A DNA stretch of 64,000 bases from JANOSH01 sp031415695 (GCA_031415695.1 JANOSH010000047.1:406122-470121), one strand, 5' to 3'; counted from the first letter of the stretch, positions 9,048 to 17,419 are shown. Notes: generated by a model not told the origin, from the sequence alone. Numbers and translations are program-made.

Positions 9048-9689
9048 CTAGAGGCGTCCGAGATGGTCGATCGGCCAGACCCGCCACATCGCTCGGCCGA
9101 CAACCAACGTGTCGTCGATGAGGCCAAAGCTTCGACCATCGTACGAATTCGCTCGGTTGTCGCCAAGAACCAGCAGTTTGCCCTCGGACACGACGATCAC
9201 CGGATCGCTGCGTTGAGCGGTGACTGTACCCGCAGGCAGATACGGCTCGACCAGCAGTTCGCCATTGATAAGGACCTCACCGTTCACGAACTCCACACGA
9301 TCACCCGGTAGGCCAATAACCCTCTTGATGAGGTCGTCGACCTCGAGTTCGGGGTGGCCGGGGGGACGGTGAAAGACGATGACATCACCGCGATTGATGT
9401 CGTGAAGCCGGTACGACAACTTGTTGACCAGCACTCGATCTCCAACGCCGAGCGTTGGCACCATCGACGGTGTCGGAATGAAGAATGCCGCGAAAACAAA
9501 GGCTCGAAGGATCAGGGCAAAGGCCAGCGCTCCCGTGAGAATGGCCGCCCATTCGGCGAGATTGCGAGCAGTTTGCTCCGCCCGGCTCGCCGACCGTTGT
9601 CTAACCACAACGTGAGGGGTGGGCTGTGGGGTGTTGTCGAGCCAGTCGGCCCAACTCCACGGCGCTTCGTCGCGTTCAGTCGACCTCAC
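9048..9689 (-). CDS. lepB: Signal peptidase I (second copy)
   Basis: This is a second type I signal peptidase of 213 residues. The catalytic serine lies in PTPSM (Ser75) and the lysine in LIKRVIGLPGD (Lys122). Box E reads GDNRANSYDGRSFG, with Ser-Tyr where the first copy has Ser-Arg. The GTG at 9689 shares one base with the pafA stop (TAGTG), which favours it over an ATG at 9749 that would overlap pafA by 61 bases. The two copies are clearly diverged paralogues, and this one is tied to the proteasome operon by position. Confidence 0.9.
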   Translation of the reverse strand: MRSTERDEAPWSWADWLDNTPQPTPHVVVRQRSASRAEQTARNLAEWAAILTGALAFALILRAFVFAAFFIPTPSMVPTLGVGDRVLVNKLSYRLHDINRGDVIVFHRPPGHPELEVDDLIKRVIGLPGDRVEFVNGEVLINGELLVEPYLPAGTVTAQRSDPVIVVSEGKLLVLGDNRANSYDGRSFGLIDDTLVVGRAMWRVWPIDHLGRL

Positions 9690-11047
9690 TACAGGCTCGC
9701 TATCAACTTGTCGACGCGTTCGTCGTGGCTGCGGAACGGGTCCTTGCACAAAACGGTTCTTTGGGCCTGATCGTTGAGTTTCAAATGTACCCAGTCGACC
9801 GTATAGTCCCGCTTGCGTTCCTTGGCCCGTGTAATGAACTCGCCTCGCAGACGGGCGCGAGTCGTTTGCGGCGGCACTTCGACTGCGGTGTCGATTTCGG
9901 CATCGGTACAGATGCGCTCGACCATCCCCTTGTTTTGCATCAGATAGAAGAGCCCACGAGTCCTTGTGATGTCGTGATACTGCAGATCGATGAGTGCAAC
10001 TTTCGGATCGGACAGCGTGAGCGAATTCTTGGCCCGATACGACTCGATCAACTTATGTTTGATCACCCAGTCGACCTCGCGGTCTAACTCGAACGGATCG
10101 CGTTCGATGGTCGAGATGCAGTGCTCCCACATCTTCAACGCCTTGAGTTCGAGGGGCGCAAAGCCTTTCGTATCGCGATAGCGCAGCGCTCGATCGAGGT
10201 ACTCGCGCTGAATGTCGAGGGCCGATGCATCCCGACCGTTCGCCAGTCGAACAGGCCGGCGACAGGTGAGATCGTGGCTGATCTCACGAATCGCCCGAAT
10301 CGGATTCTCGAGAGCCATATCACGCAGCACGACCGATGGGTCTTCGAGCATGCGCAACAAACACGCTGCCGAACCAACCTTCACAAACGTGCTGTATTCG
10401 CTCATGTTCGAATCACCAACAATCACATGCAGCCGTCGATACTTCTCAGCGTCGGCGTGGGGCTCATCACGGGTGTTGATGATTGGTCGACTGCGGGTCG
10501 TAGCCGACGACACCCCTTCCCAAATGTGCTCGGCCCGTTGTGAAATGCAATACGTTGCACCTCGGGCTGTCTGGAGAACCTTGCCTGCACCGGCAAAGAT
10601 CTGCCGACTCACCAGAAATGGGATCAAAACATCGCTGTAGTGGCCGAGTTCATCCTCTCGACGAGTCAGATAGTTCTCGTGGCATCCGTAGCTGTTTCCG
10701 GCCGAGTCGGTGTTGTTACGGAACAGGTAAATCGACCCGCGGATACCCTCCTCACGAAGCCGGTCCTCGGCGGACGTCAGCAGCTCCTCCAAGATGCGTT
10801 CGCCGGCCTTGTCATGAACAACCAGGTCGTATAGCGAGTCGCACTCAGGGGTGGCGTACTCGGGGTGACTGCCGACATCGAGGTACAAGCGGGCGCCATT
10901 GGACAAAAAGACGTTGGAACTACGTCCCCAGCTCACCACCCGACGGAACAAGTAGCGCGCCACTTCATCGGGGCTGAGGCGTCGCTGCCCACGCAGGGTG
11001 CAGGTGACGCCGTATTCGTTCTCGAGTCCGTAGATTCTGCGCTCCAC
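9689..11047 (-). CDS. pafA: Pup--protein ligase PafA
   Basis: PafA (452 residues) joins the C-terminal glutamate of Pup to substrate lysines, marking proteins for the proteasome. It has the glutamine-synthetase-like fold: the N-terminus reads RRIYGLENEYGV with the ATP/metal glutamates, the catalytic loop is LYLDVGSHPEYATPE (Asp57), NNTDSAGNSYGCHENYL follows, and INTRDEPHAD lies mid-protein. The ATP-site and Dop-like motifs are intact. The GTG start has TAGGGT 6 bases upstream, so it may have its own leaderless promoter in addition to operon transcription. The gap to prcA is 58 bases. Confidence 0.96.
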   Translation of the reverse strand: MERRIYGLENEYGVTCTLRGQRRLSPDEVARYLFRRVVSWGRSSNVFLSNGARLYLDVGSHPEYATPECDSLYDLVVHDKAGERILEELLTSAEDRLREEGIRGSIYLFRNNTDSAGNSYGCHENYLTRREDELGHYSDVLIPFLVSRQIFAGAGKVLQTARGATYCISQRAEHIWEGVSSATTRSRPIINTRDEPHADAEKYRRLHVIVGDSNMSEYSTFVKVGSAACLLRMLEDPSVVLRDMALENPIRAIREISHDLTCRRPVRLANGRDASALDIQREYLDRALRYRDTKGFAPLELKALKMWEHCISTIERDPFELDREVDWVIKHKLIESYRAKNSLTLSDPKVALIDLQYHDITRTRGLFYLMQNKGMVERICTDAEIDTAVEVPPQTTRARLRGEFITRAKERKRDYTVDWVHLKLNDQAQRTVLCKDPFRSHDERVDKLIASL

Positions 11048-11053
11048 CCCGGC

Positions 11054-11059
11054 ACCCTA
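11054..11059 (-). promoter_or_regulatory. Candidate -10 element, pafA
   Basis: TAGGGT on the minus strand, exactly 6 bases before the GTG at 11047. Confidence 0.45.
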
Positions 11060-11105
11060 TACGGGCCACCGAGTCTGTGGACGCCTTGGTGGACGGCTTG
11101 GTAGG

Positions 11106-11786
11106 TTACCGAGCCAGAAACGGTGCGACCACGTCGTCGCTCAGCCGTTCAAAGCATCGACGTCCTGAGCCGCGAGCAAGAATTGCAACCTCGAGGTCTG
11201 CGGCGCCAAGCGTGCGCTCCGGTCCGGCCAAAGCGCTAACGGCGACGCCTACCGCAGCGCCGAGATCCATATCGGCTTGCCAGGCTGCTGTGAGGCGGGC
11301 ATGAAGACCGTCGGCTTCGCCGCCGAGAACACTAAAGTGGCTTTCGTCCATCACCGTGCCGTCATACAGCACATGAAAAAGCCGATCATCCTCGAGGGCA
11401 TACCCGACCTCGGCTACAAGAATCTCGACTTCCAAGGGCTTCATCTCGTGGGTGAAGACTTGACCGAGGATTTGCGCATATTGATTGGCGAGCCCACGCG
11501 CATCGACATCGTCCCGGCTGTATTGGAAGCCTTTGAGATCGGCGGCGCGAACACCGGCAACACGAAGCTGGTCGAATTCGTTGTATTTGCCGACTCCGGC
11601 AAACGCAATCCGGTCGTAGATTTCGCTCACCTTGCGAAGCGTGTTCGACGGGTTCTCGGCAACGATGGCGATGCCGTCGTTATAGGCAACCGCACAGAGG
11701 CTTCGACCACGAGCGATGCCTTTTCGGGCGTAATCGGCCCGATCCTTCATGACCTGCTCGGGGCTGACGTACGGCATCATGCTCAT
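11106..11786 (-). CDS. prcA: Proteasome alpha subunit PrcA
   Basis: This is the alpha-ring subunit of the 20S proteasome (226 residues). It shows the diagnostic N-terminus YVSPEQVMKDRADYARKGIARGRS, which forms the gate and the alpha-signature helix, then YNDGIAIVAEN and the bacterial alpha core. It is non-catalytic, docks the beta rings and receives the Arc/Mpa ATPase. The usual C-terminal tail is short and ends APFLAR. The start overlaps the prcB stop as ATGA, which should give matched alpha and beta synthesis. Confidence 0.96.
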   Translation of the reverse strand: MSMMPYVSPEQVMKDRADYARKGIARGRSLCAVAYNDGIAIVAENPSNTLRKVSEIYDRIAFAGVGKYNEFDQLRVAGVRAADLKGFQYSRDDVDARGLANQYAQILGQVFTHEMKPLEVEILVAEVGYALEDDRLFHVLYDGTVMDESHFSVLGGEADGLHARLTAAWQADMDLGAAVGVAVSALAGPERTLGAADLEVAILARGSGRRCFERLSDDVVAPFLAR

Positions 11787-12562
11787 CGGGGTCGCACCTC
11801 GTTGGCGATGCTTTCGAAGCGCGATTTGAGTTCGGAATCGTCGACGGGCACGTATCCGTCGGCGGTGATTACAGCCACCGTCGGATAGATGCCACGGAGC
11901 GGGTCAGGCCCGCCGGTGGCGGAATCGGAGTCGGCCGCTTCCCAGAGTGATCGCAGGCACAAGTTGATGACGTCGTCACGTGTCATCTCCTCGCGAAAGC
12001 CGAGCTTGATGACAGTGCCGGCGTGCAAGCTGCCCGAACCGGTAGCGACGTATTCGGTCTCTTCGTAACGGCCGCCAGTCACGTCGTAGGTGAACAGACG
12101 ACCTACTCGTCGGCGCTGATCCCAACCGGCAAAGATCGGCACGACCACCATGCCCTGCATCGCAGCAGGCAGGTTGCCACGCACCATCATGGACAGCGTG
12201 TTTGCTTTACCGTCGAGTGAGAGCGGTACGCCTTCAACTTTTTCGTAGTGCTCAAGCTGTAGCTGGAACAGCTTCACCATCTCCATCGCTGGCCCTGCGG
12301 CTCCTGCGATCGCAACCCCGCTGTAACGGTCCGACGGAACGACTTTTTCCATACTGCGATGACTGATGCGATTCCCCGAGGTTGCTCGACGATCACCTGC
12401 CATCACGACGCCATTGACAAACCTGACAGCTACGCACGTTGTGGCGTGAGGAACGGCGAGTTCGCCGCTCACCACGATTTCAGAACGCAGTCCGGTTCGT
12501 TTCAGCAATTCGGTGACGTTGGTGCCGGGATCTTGCCCGGGTTTGAAATATGGCATCGACAT
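11783..12562 (-). CDS. prcB: Proteasome beta subunit PrcB
   Basis: This is the catalytic beta subunit (259 residues), made with a propeptide of about 40 residues. The predicted mature N-terminal nucleophile is Thr41 in HATTCVAV. Asp57 (in AGDRRAT) and Lys73 (in MEKVV) fall at the expected +17 and +33 positions. GSGSLHAG and the ATGGPDPLRGIYPT segment match other PrcB proteins. The residue before Thr41 is Ala; mycobacterial and rhodococcal PrcB have Gly there. An ATG two codons downstream (12556) is an alternative start. A -10-like TAGCCT in the 81-base gap after pup hints at extra prcBA transcription. Confidence 0.96.
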   Translation of the reverse strand: MSMPYFKPGQDPGTNVTELLKRTGLRSEIVVSGELAVPHATTCVAVRFVNGVVMAGDRRATSGNRISHRSMEKVVPSDRYSGVAIAGAAGPAMEMVKLFQLQLEHYEKVEGVPLSLDGKANTLSMMVRGNLPAAMQGMVVVPIFAGWDQRRRVGRLFTYDVTGGRYEETEYVATGSGSLHAGTVIKLGFREEMTRDDVINLCLRSLWEAADSDSATGGPDPLRGIYPTVAVITADGYVPVDDSELKSRFESIANEVRPR

Positions 12563-12571
12563 ACAGCGCTC

Positions 12572-12577
12572 AGGCTA
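12572..12577 (-). promoter_or_regulatory. Candidate -10 element, prcB-prcA
   Basis: TAGCCT on the minus strand, 9 bases before the ATG at 12562, in the only sizeable gap of the pup-prcB-prcA stretch. Confidence 0.35.
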
Positions 12578-12643
12578 TCTGGTCTTGGCTCGGGGCTGTA
12601 GGTGACGACACGACAAGCGTTGCTGGTCGAGATCAAGGGGCGA

Positions 12644-12838
12644 CTACTGCCCGCCCTTTTGAACATACGACTTCACGAATTCCTCGGCGTTCTCCTCTAG
12701 CACCCCGTCGATTTCGTCGAGAAGGTCATCGAGTTCGGCCTTGATTTTCTCGCCGTGCGCCGCCGGTGTAGTTGTTTCGGCGACTTGCTCGTCGGATCGT
12801 TGCGGTGCGGGCCGTGTTTTGTGTGTTCGTTCAGGCAT
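12644..12838 (-). CDS. pup: Prokaryotic ubiquitin-like protein Pup
   Basis: Pup is a 64-residue, mostly disordered tag. The C-terminal half is nearly canonical (DDLLDEIDGVLEENAEEFVK), carries the Arc/Mpa-binding helix and ends Gly-Gly-Gln, so Dop must deamidate the final Gln before PafA can use it. The N-terminal half is low complexity and charged. The ATG at 12838 was chosen because AAAGGGA lies just upstream and the length then matches the family. It sits 10 bases after the dop stop. Confidence 0.96.
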   Translation of the reverse strand: MPERTHKTRPAPQRSDEQVAETTTPAAHGEKIKAELDDLLDEIDGVLEENAEEFVKSYVQKGGQ

Positions 12839-12848
12839 GAAATCCCTT

Positions 12849-14336
12849 TCAGCTGCCAAGTCGCCGGACAAGATCGGCGGCAGACGTGCTTTCATCAATC
12901 AACCTAGCGACATGCGCGGCAGTTCCGCGCAGTGGTTCCATCATTGGCACTCGACGAAGCGGCTCGCTTCCGATATCAAACACCAAGCTGTCCCAGTTCG
13001 CCGAGACCACGCTGGCTCCAAACTTTTCGAGACATCTACCTCGGAAATAGGCGCGGGTCGTGTCCGGAGGGGTTGACATCGCCCGCGTGGCGGCTTCGTC
13101 GGTGACAAGTTCACGCAAACCGACGCGAGCAGCGAGGCTTTTGTCGGGTCGCACGTCGTGATACTGCAGGTCCATTGCCCGTAGTCGTGCATCGTTCCAC
13201 GACAAGTTGTGCCGCTCGCGGTAGCCGTTGAGTATTCGCTCCTTGGCGACCCAGTCGACCAGAGGAGCAAGTGAGGCGCGATCATTGGTATCGAACGCGG
13301 TCAGAATGGTTTCCCAAAGGTCGAGCGCGAGTTCGCCCGAGCCCGCACCGACGCAGTCCAATCCGTGTACCGACTGATAGCGGCGCGCCTGTGTATAGAG
13401 CTCCCATTGAATCTGCAACGCCGTGAGCTTTCGGCCATCTCGTAGCGACACCTGCACCTGAAGTTGCGGATCGTGACTAATGCGTTGAATGTCACGAACC
13501 GGCGAGGCGACGAGCAGATCATTTCCGAGCTCATCGTCCTCGATCATGGCCAGCAAGATCGCCGTGGTGGCAACCTTGAGGAAGGTGGATACCTGAGCCA
13601 TGTTTGCATCGCCGACAATCACATGGAGCCGCCTATACCGGGTGGCGTCGCAATGTGGCTCATCGCGAGTATTGACGATCGGCCGTTTCAGCGTGGTCTC
13701 GAGACCCACCTCCTCCTCAAAGAAGTCGGCTCGTTGGCTGATCTGAAAATCGACGTGTCGCCCGTCTCCGGCGTGACGTTCGACGCCAACTTTGCCGGCA
13801 CCACAGAACAACTGGCGGGTAATGAAGTGTGGCGTGATCTGACTTGCTAGACGCCCGAATGGGGTTTGACGCGCTACAAGATAGTTCTCGTGACAGCCGT
13901 AGCTGTTGCCCTTACCATCGGAATTGTTTTTGTACACGACAATCTCGCCGCCACTCGTAACCCGTCGGGCTTCGTCCATTGCACGCCGCATGATGAACTC
14001 ACCTGCTCGGTCAAACCGGAGTAGTTCAAGTGCGTCGATGCACTCGGGCGTTGACACCTCCGGATGGGCATGGTCGACATAGAAGCGAGCGCCGTTGGTG
14101 AGCACAGCGTTGACCAAATGGGTCTCGACTTCGGGAGCTATGGCGTCCTCAAGCGAATACCCGCGGGCGTCATTGGCGGGGGTCTCGTCCTCGAAGTCCC
14201 AGTTGGGGCTTACTACCCGATCACCAAGGTAGGCGTTGACAAGAATCGATGACGCCGTAATCGGGCTCGCATCGGGCATGCCACGGACAACAATGCCGTA
14301 CTCGGTCTCGATGCCACAGACTTTGGGAATCGCCAT
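12849..14336 (-). CDS. dop: Pup deamidase/depupylase Dop
   Basis: Dop (495 residues) converts Pup-Gln to Pup-Glu and removes Pup from substrates. It is a PafA paralogue with N-terminus CGIETEYGIVVRG, a Dop-specific insertion before residue 70, and the catalytic loop FYVDHAHPEVSTPE (Asp88), where PafA has DVGSHPE. NNSDGKGNSYGCHENYL and INTRDEPHCD are conserved. The ATG is preceded at 6 bases by TAGGTT, although only 14 bases separate it from arc. Confidence 0.96.
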   Translation of the reverse strand: MAIPKVCGIETEYGIVVRGMPDASPITASSILVNAYLGDRVVSPNWDFEDETPANDARGYSLEDAIAPEVETHLVNAVLTNGARFYVDHAHPEVSTPECIDALELLRFDRAGEFIMRRAMDEARRVTSGGEIVVYKNNSDGKGNSYGCHENYLVARQTPFGRLASQITPHFITRQLFCGAGKVGVERHAGDGRHVDFQISQRADFFEEEVGLETTLKRPIVNTRDEPHCDATRYRRLHVIVGDANMAQVSTFLKVATTAILLAMIEDDELGNDLLVASPVRDIQRISHDPQLQVQVSLRDGRKLTALQIQWELYTQARRYQSVHGLDCVGAGSGELALDLWETILTAFDTNDRASLAPLVDWVAKERILNGYRERHNLSWNDARLRAMDLQYHDVRPDKSLAARVGLRELVTDEAATRAMSTPPDTTRAYFRGRCLEKFGASVVSANWDSLVFDIGSEPLRRVPMMEPLRGTAAHVARLIDESTSAADLVRRLGS

Positions 14337-14342
14337 GTCGCC

Positions 14343-14348
14343 AACCTA
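14343..14348 (-). promoter_or_regulatory. Candidate -10 element, dop
   Basis: TAGGTT on the minus strand, 6 bases before the ATG at 14336 and squeezed into the 14-base arc-dop gap. Confidence 0.4.
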
Positions 14349-14350
14349 GG

Positions 14351-16126
14351 TTAGAGATACTGGCCGGTAGCCATGCGCTCGATTGAACGGCCGCCGTTCG
14401 GATCGCTCGTTGCGTGGTTCACTAAGGTCCGAATGAACACGATTCGTTCGCCCTTCTTGCCGGAGATCTTGGCCCAATCATCGGGGTTGGTGGTGTTGGG
14501 AAGGTCTTCGTGTTCCTTGTACTCCTGACGGATCGATGCGACAAGATCCTCGACACTCACACCCTTAGCGCCGCCGGCGATCAGACGTTTGATAGCGAGT
14601 TTCTTGGCTCGTCGCACGATGTTTTCGATCATTGCCCCCGAGGAGAAATCTCGGTAGTACAGCACCTCTTTTTCGCCGCCTTGGTAGGTGACTTCGAGGA
14701 AACGGTTCTCGTCAGACTCGGCGTACATCTCGTCGACCGTGACTGAGATCATTCCATTGATAGCGGCACCAACGTCGCCGCCCGCGTCAGTGATGGCTTG
14801 CGCCGAGAGCGGAATATCGGACGTGAGGTACCGGGCAAAGATCTGTCGGGCCGAATGCGCATCTGGCCGTTCGATCTTGATCTTCACGTCGAGCCGACCG
14901 GGACGCAAAATCGCCGGATCAATCAGGTCTTCGCGGTTGGTGGCCCCGATGACGATGACATTTCGCAATCCCTCGACACCATCGATCTCGGCCAGCAGCT
15001 GAGGAACGATGGTGGATTCCATGTCGGAGCTGACACCGGTACCTCGGGTGCGGAACATCGAATCCATCTCGTCGAAGAACACGATGACCGGCCAGCCCTC
15101 TTCGCTTTTTTCTCTGGCTCGTTGGAACACCAACCGAATTTGGCGTTCGGTTTCGCCAACGTACTTATTCAGGAGCTCGGGACCCTTGATATTGATAAAG
15201 TAGCTGCGCCCCTTTCCTTCGCCCATCTTGTCGGCAACTTTCTTGGCCAGGCTGTTAGCCACTGCCTTGGCAATCAGCGTCTTGCCGCAGCCTGGAGGGC
15301 CGTATAACAAGATGCCCTTCGGTGCCGGAAGTTTGTGCTCGGCAAACAAGTCGGCGTACAGGTATGGGAGCTCGACAGCGTCGGCAATTTGTTCAATCTG
15401 TCCATCGAGTCCGCCAACGTCGTCGTACGACACGTCGGGAACTTCTTCGAGCAACAAATCTTCCACCTCGGGTCGAGGAAGCCGTTCCATGAGCAAGCCC
15501 GACCTGGCATCCATGAGCAACGTGTCGCCGGATCGTAACCGCACACCGTCGAGCACTTCGGCGAGCTCGCACACCCGCTCCTCGTCGGCTCGGCCCACTA
15601 CCACAACGCGTCGGCCATCATCGAGAACGTCACGAACGGTGACGATCTCGCCTTGGCCGTCGGTATGACGAGCCAAAATGACGGCGAAGCTTTCGTTTAG
15701 CACTACTTCGTCACCCGTGTGAAGGGAGTCGAGTGCAATGTCGGGGTGCACCGCAACCCGCATCTTGCGGCCGCTCGACAAGACGTCGATTGTTTCGTCG
15801 TCGTTCTTGCCGACAACAACGCCATACGCCGAGGGGGGCTGACTGAGCTTGTCGACCTCGTCACGCAGGTGGGCAATGTGTTCGCGGGCCTCGCGCAACG
15901 TATAGCTGAGCTTCTCGTTCTGCGAGACCGCTTGAGCCAGGTTGCCTTTGGACTCCAAAAGTCGCTCTTCGAGCGTGCGGACGCGCTTAGGGACCTCGGA
16001 CAGCTTGCGGCGAATAGCGACCAATTCTTCCTCGAGGGCCTTGGACTGCTCGCGCAAATCTGCCATTTCCTCCGAGTACGACGACAGGCGCCGTTCGTAT
16101 TCCGCGCTCGTCATGCGATCGGACAT
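14351..16126 (-). CDS. arc: Proteasome-activating AAA ATPase Arc/Mpa
   Basis: The hexameric unfoldase recognises Pup and threads substrates into the proteasome. The 591 residues comprise a coiled coil (about 5-95), two OB-fold domains (about 96-235), and an AAA module with Walker A GPPGCGKT (276-283), Walker B FFDEMDS (350-356) and the ATNRED sensor region. The extreme C-terminus is GQYL, the motif that docks into alpha-ring pockets. The start has a strong GAGGAGGG Shine-Dalgarno. Its promoter should lie in the divergent region shared with the ferredoxin gene. Confidence 0.96.
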   Translation of the reverse strand: MSDRMTSAEYERRLSSYSEEMADLREQSKALEEELVAIRRKLSEVPKRVRTLEERLLESKGNLAQAVSQNEKLSYTLREAREHIAHLRDEVDKLSQPPSAYGVVVGKNDDETIDVLSSGRKMRVAVHPDIALDSLHTGDEVVLNESFAVILARHTDGQGEIVTVRDVLDDGRRVVVVGRADEERVCELAEVLDGVRLRSGDTLLMDARSGLLMERLPRPEVEDLLLEEVPDVSYDDVGGLDGQIEQIADAVELPYLYADLFAEHKLPAPKGILLYGPPGCGKTLIAKAVANSLAKKVADKMGEGKGRSYFINIKGPELLNKYVGETERQIRLVFQRAREKSEEGWPVIVFFDEMDSMFRTRGTGVSSDMESTIVPQLLAEIDGVEGLRNVIVIGATNREDLIDPAILRPGRLDVKIKIERPDAHSARQIFARYLTSDIPLSAQAITDAGGDVGAAINGMISVTVDEMYAESDENRFLEVTYQGGEKEVLYYRDFSSGAMIENIVRRAKKLAIKRLIAGGAKGVSVEDLVASIRQEYKEHEDLPNTTNPDDWAKISGKKGERIVFIRTLVNHATSDPNGGRSIERMATGQYL

Positions 16127-16204
16127 TCGAAACCCTCCTCGTTCCAGACTGGCACGACCAGCAGTACGTAGTGGTGAAGCTACACGGCGAGCCTCTTAAA
16201 CGCA

Positions 16205-16252
16205 TGCCAACTTTGGCAGGGAGTTGGCAGGAGATCTGGTCGGGTTTGGCAG
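16205..16252. promoter_or_regulatory. Phased TTGGCA operator-like array between arc and ferredoxin
   Basis: The perfect palindrome TGCCAA-CT-TTGGCA (16205-16218) is followed by two more TTGGCAG copies at 16224-16230 and 16246-16252. Counting the TTGGCAG at 16213, the copies are 11 and 22 bases apart, so they face the same side of the helix. The array ends 6 bases before a likely ferredoxin -35 and lies about 80 bases upstream of arc. It looks like a binding site for a dimeric regulator; which one is unknown. Confidence 0.55.
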
Positions 16253-16258
16253 TGAAGG

Positions 16259-16287
16259 TTGTTTACGCGGCTTTGGCCGTGTAATTT
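16259..16287 (+). promoter_or_regulatory. Candidate promoter, ferredoxin gene
   Basis: TTGTTT (16259-16264) and TAATTT (16282-16287) are separated by 17 bases. The -10 element would start an mRNA with a leader of about 35 bases, which includes the AGGAG at 16316-16320. Confidence 0.4.
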
Positions 16288-16328
16288 CATATAGGCACAC
16301 GACGCCCAGAATCTCAGGAGCGAACCCC

Positions 16329-16574
16329 ATGAAAGTTTGGATTGACCAAGACCTCTGCACCGGCGACGGTCTCTGCGAGGAGATCTCACCCAATGTTTTC
16401 ACGCTCCTAGACGATGGCCTCGCCTACGTGCGCGAAGGTGCGAAGGTCTATGCAACGGCAAAGGGCAATCCACAGGGTGCCGAAGGCATGGCCAACATTC
16501 CTGACAACGAACTCGACGGCGTAATCGAGTCGGCCGAGGAATGCCCCGGCGAATGCATCTTCATCGAGCCGTAG
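16329..16574 (+). CDS. Ferredoxin, 3Fe-4S type
   Basis: This small electron carrier (81 residues) has cluster ligands Cys10 and Cys16 in DLCTGDGLCEE and Cys72 in the CPGEC motif; Cys76 is an extra cysteine. The C-x5-C ... C-P arrangement is that of actinobacterial [3Fe-4S] ferredoxins, which often serve P450s or oxidoreductases. The ATG has AGGAG 8 bases upstream, better than any earlier start. It stands alone on the plus strand between arc and trmI; a partner enzyme is not obvious, though korAB in this window also needs a ferredoxin. Confidence 0.9.
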   Translation: MKVWIDQDLCTGDGLCEEISPNVFTLLDDGLAYVREGAKVYATAKGNPQGAEGMANIPDNELDGVIESAEECPGECIFIEP

Positions 16575-16580
16575 GCTACA

Positions 16581-16610
16581 AGCCGCTAAGAATGCTCGGC
16601 TAGCGGGGCT
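16581..16610. terminator. Bidirectional terminator-like hairpin
   Basis: AGCCGCTA (16581-16588) pairs with TAGCGGGGCT (16601-16610), with a two-base bulge, across an 12-base loop. It fills the short gap between the convergent ferredoxin and trmI genes. No long T-run is present. Confidence 0.45.
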
Positions 16611-16612
16611 TC

Positions 16613-17419
16613 CTACTTGTCAGGAGCGGCGTCTTGGGACGCCGCTTCTGCGCGTGTGCCGATCCACCGACCGGTAGTGAGAAACCCGGTGTGAGCCACC
16701 ATTCGGTGGTCGGGTCGGACCGACTGACCCTCGATATGCCAGGTTCGGTTCAACACCTCGAGCGTGCGAGTGAGGATCCAGCCCGACCCAGTCATGGCCT
16801 CACGAACCTGTGCAGCCTGGGTGATACTTGGCGTGTAGGCAAGCACAATTCCACCCGGATGCAACGCCTTCTCGGCATGGGGAATCACATGCCATGGCTC
16901 GGGTAGGTCGAGGATCACCCGATCGAGATCAGTTTCGTCGATGCCGTCGTAGCAGTCACGCATCTCGATCCGATATCGATCTCCGACATCGCCGCAAAAG
17001 GCCGCCACATTGTTCCGCGCGTTGTTGGCAAAATCCTCGCGTAGTTCGTACCCAACAATCGATGCGCCAGCGCGCAACATAGTGCTCGACAATGCACCGG
17101 ACCCCACGCCGCTCTCGAGAACCCGACAGCCAGGGAAAATATCGGCCAGCATCAGAATTGGCCCGAGATCTTTGGGGTAGATCACTTGAGCGCCACGTGG
17201 CATTTTGAGAACGAAATCTTCCAATGTTGGGTGCAGTGCCGTGTAGGTCATACCGCGTCCAAGCGCAAGTGTGGTTCCCTCGGGCTGGCCAATGAGTGCG
17301 TCGTGCCCGAAGAAACCAACATGCGTGTGAAACTCGGCACCTACCTCAAGGGTCAACAGATAATGGCGCTTGCGAGAGTCGACTAGGTGGACTCGATCAC
17401 CGACCGCAAAGTACCGCAC
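16613..17419 (-). CDS. trmI: tRNA (adenine-58-N1)-methyltransferase TrmI
   Basis: TrmI makes m1A58 in the tRNA T-loop. The 268 residues comprise an N-terminal beta domain (VGDRVHLVDSRKRHYLLTL) and a Rossmann methyltransferase domain, with VLESGVGSGALSSTML as SAM motif I, a VGYELREDFA acidic loop and VILDLPEPW as the catalytic-face motif. It directly abuts the ttuA-like stop with no gap. In Mycobacterium the orthologue (Rv2118c) also lies near mpa. Its pairing with a 2-thiolation enzyme acting at position 54 is discussed in the findings. Confidence 0.93.
   Translation of the reverse strand: MRYFAVGDRVHLVDSRKRHYLLTLEVGAEFHTHVGFFGHDALIGQPEGTTLALGRGMTYTALHPTLEDFVLKMPRGAQVIYPKDLGPILMLADIFPGCRVLESGVGSGALSSTMLRAGASIVGYELREDFANNARNNVAAFCGDVGDRYRIEMRDCYDGIDETDLDRVILDLPEPWHVIPHAEKALHPGGIVLAYTPSITQAAQVREAMTGSGWILTRTLEVLNRTWHIEGQSVRPDHRMVAHTGFLTTGRWIGTRAEAASQDAAPDK

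Noticed and set aside
9690..9749. Upstream ATG start for the second lepB
   Set aside because: It would overlap pafA by 61 bases; the GTG at 9689 overlapping the pafA stop is simpler and still includes the anchor.
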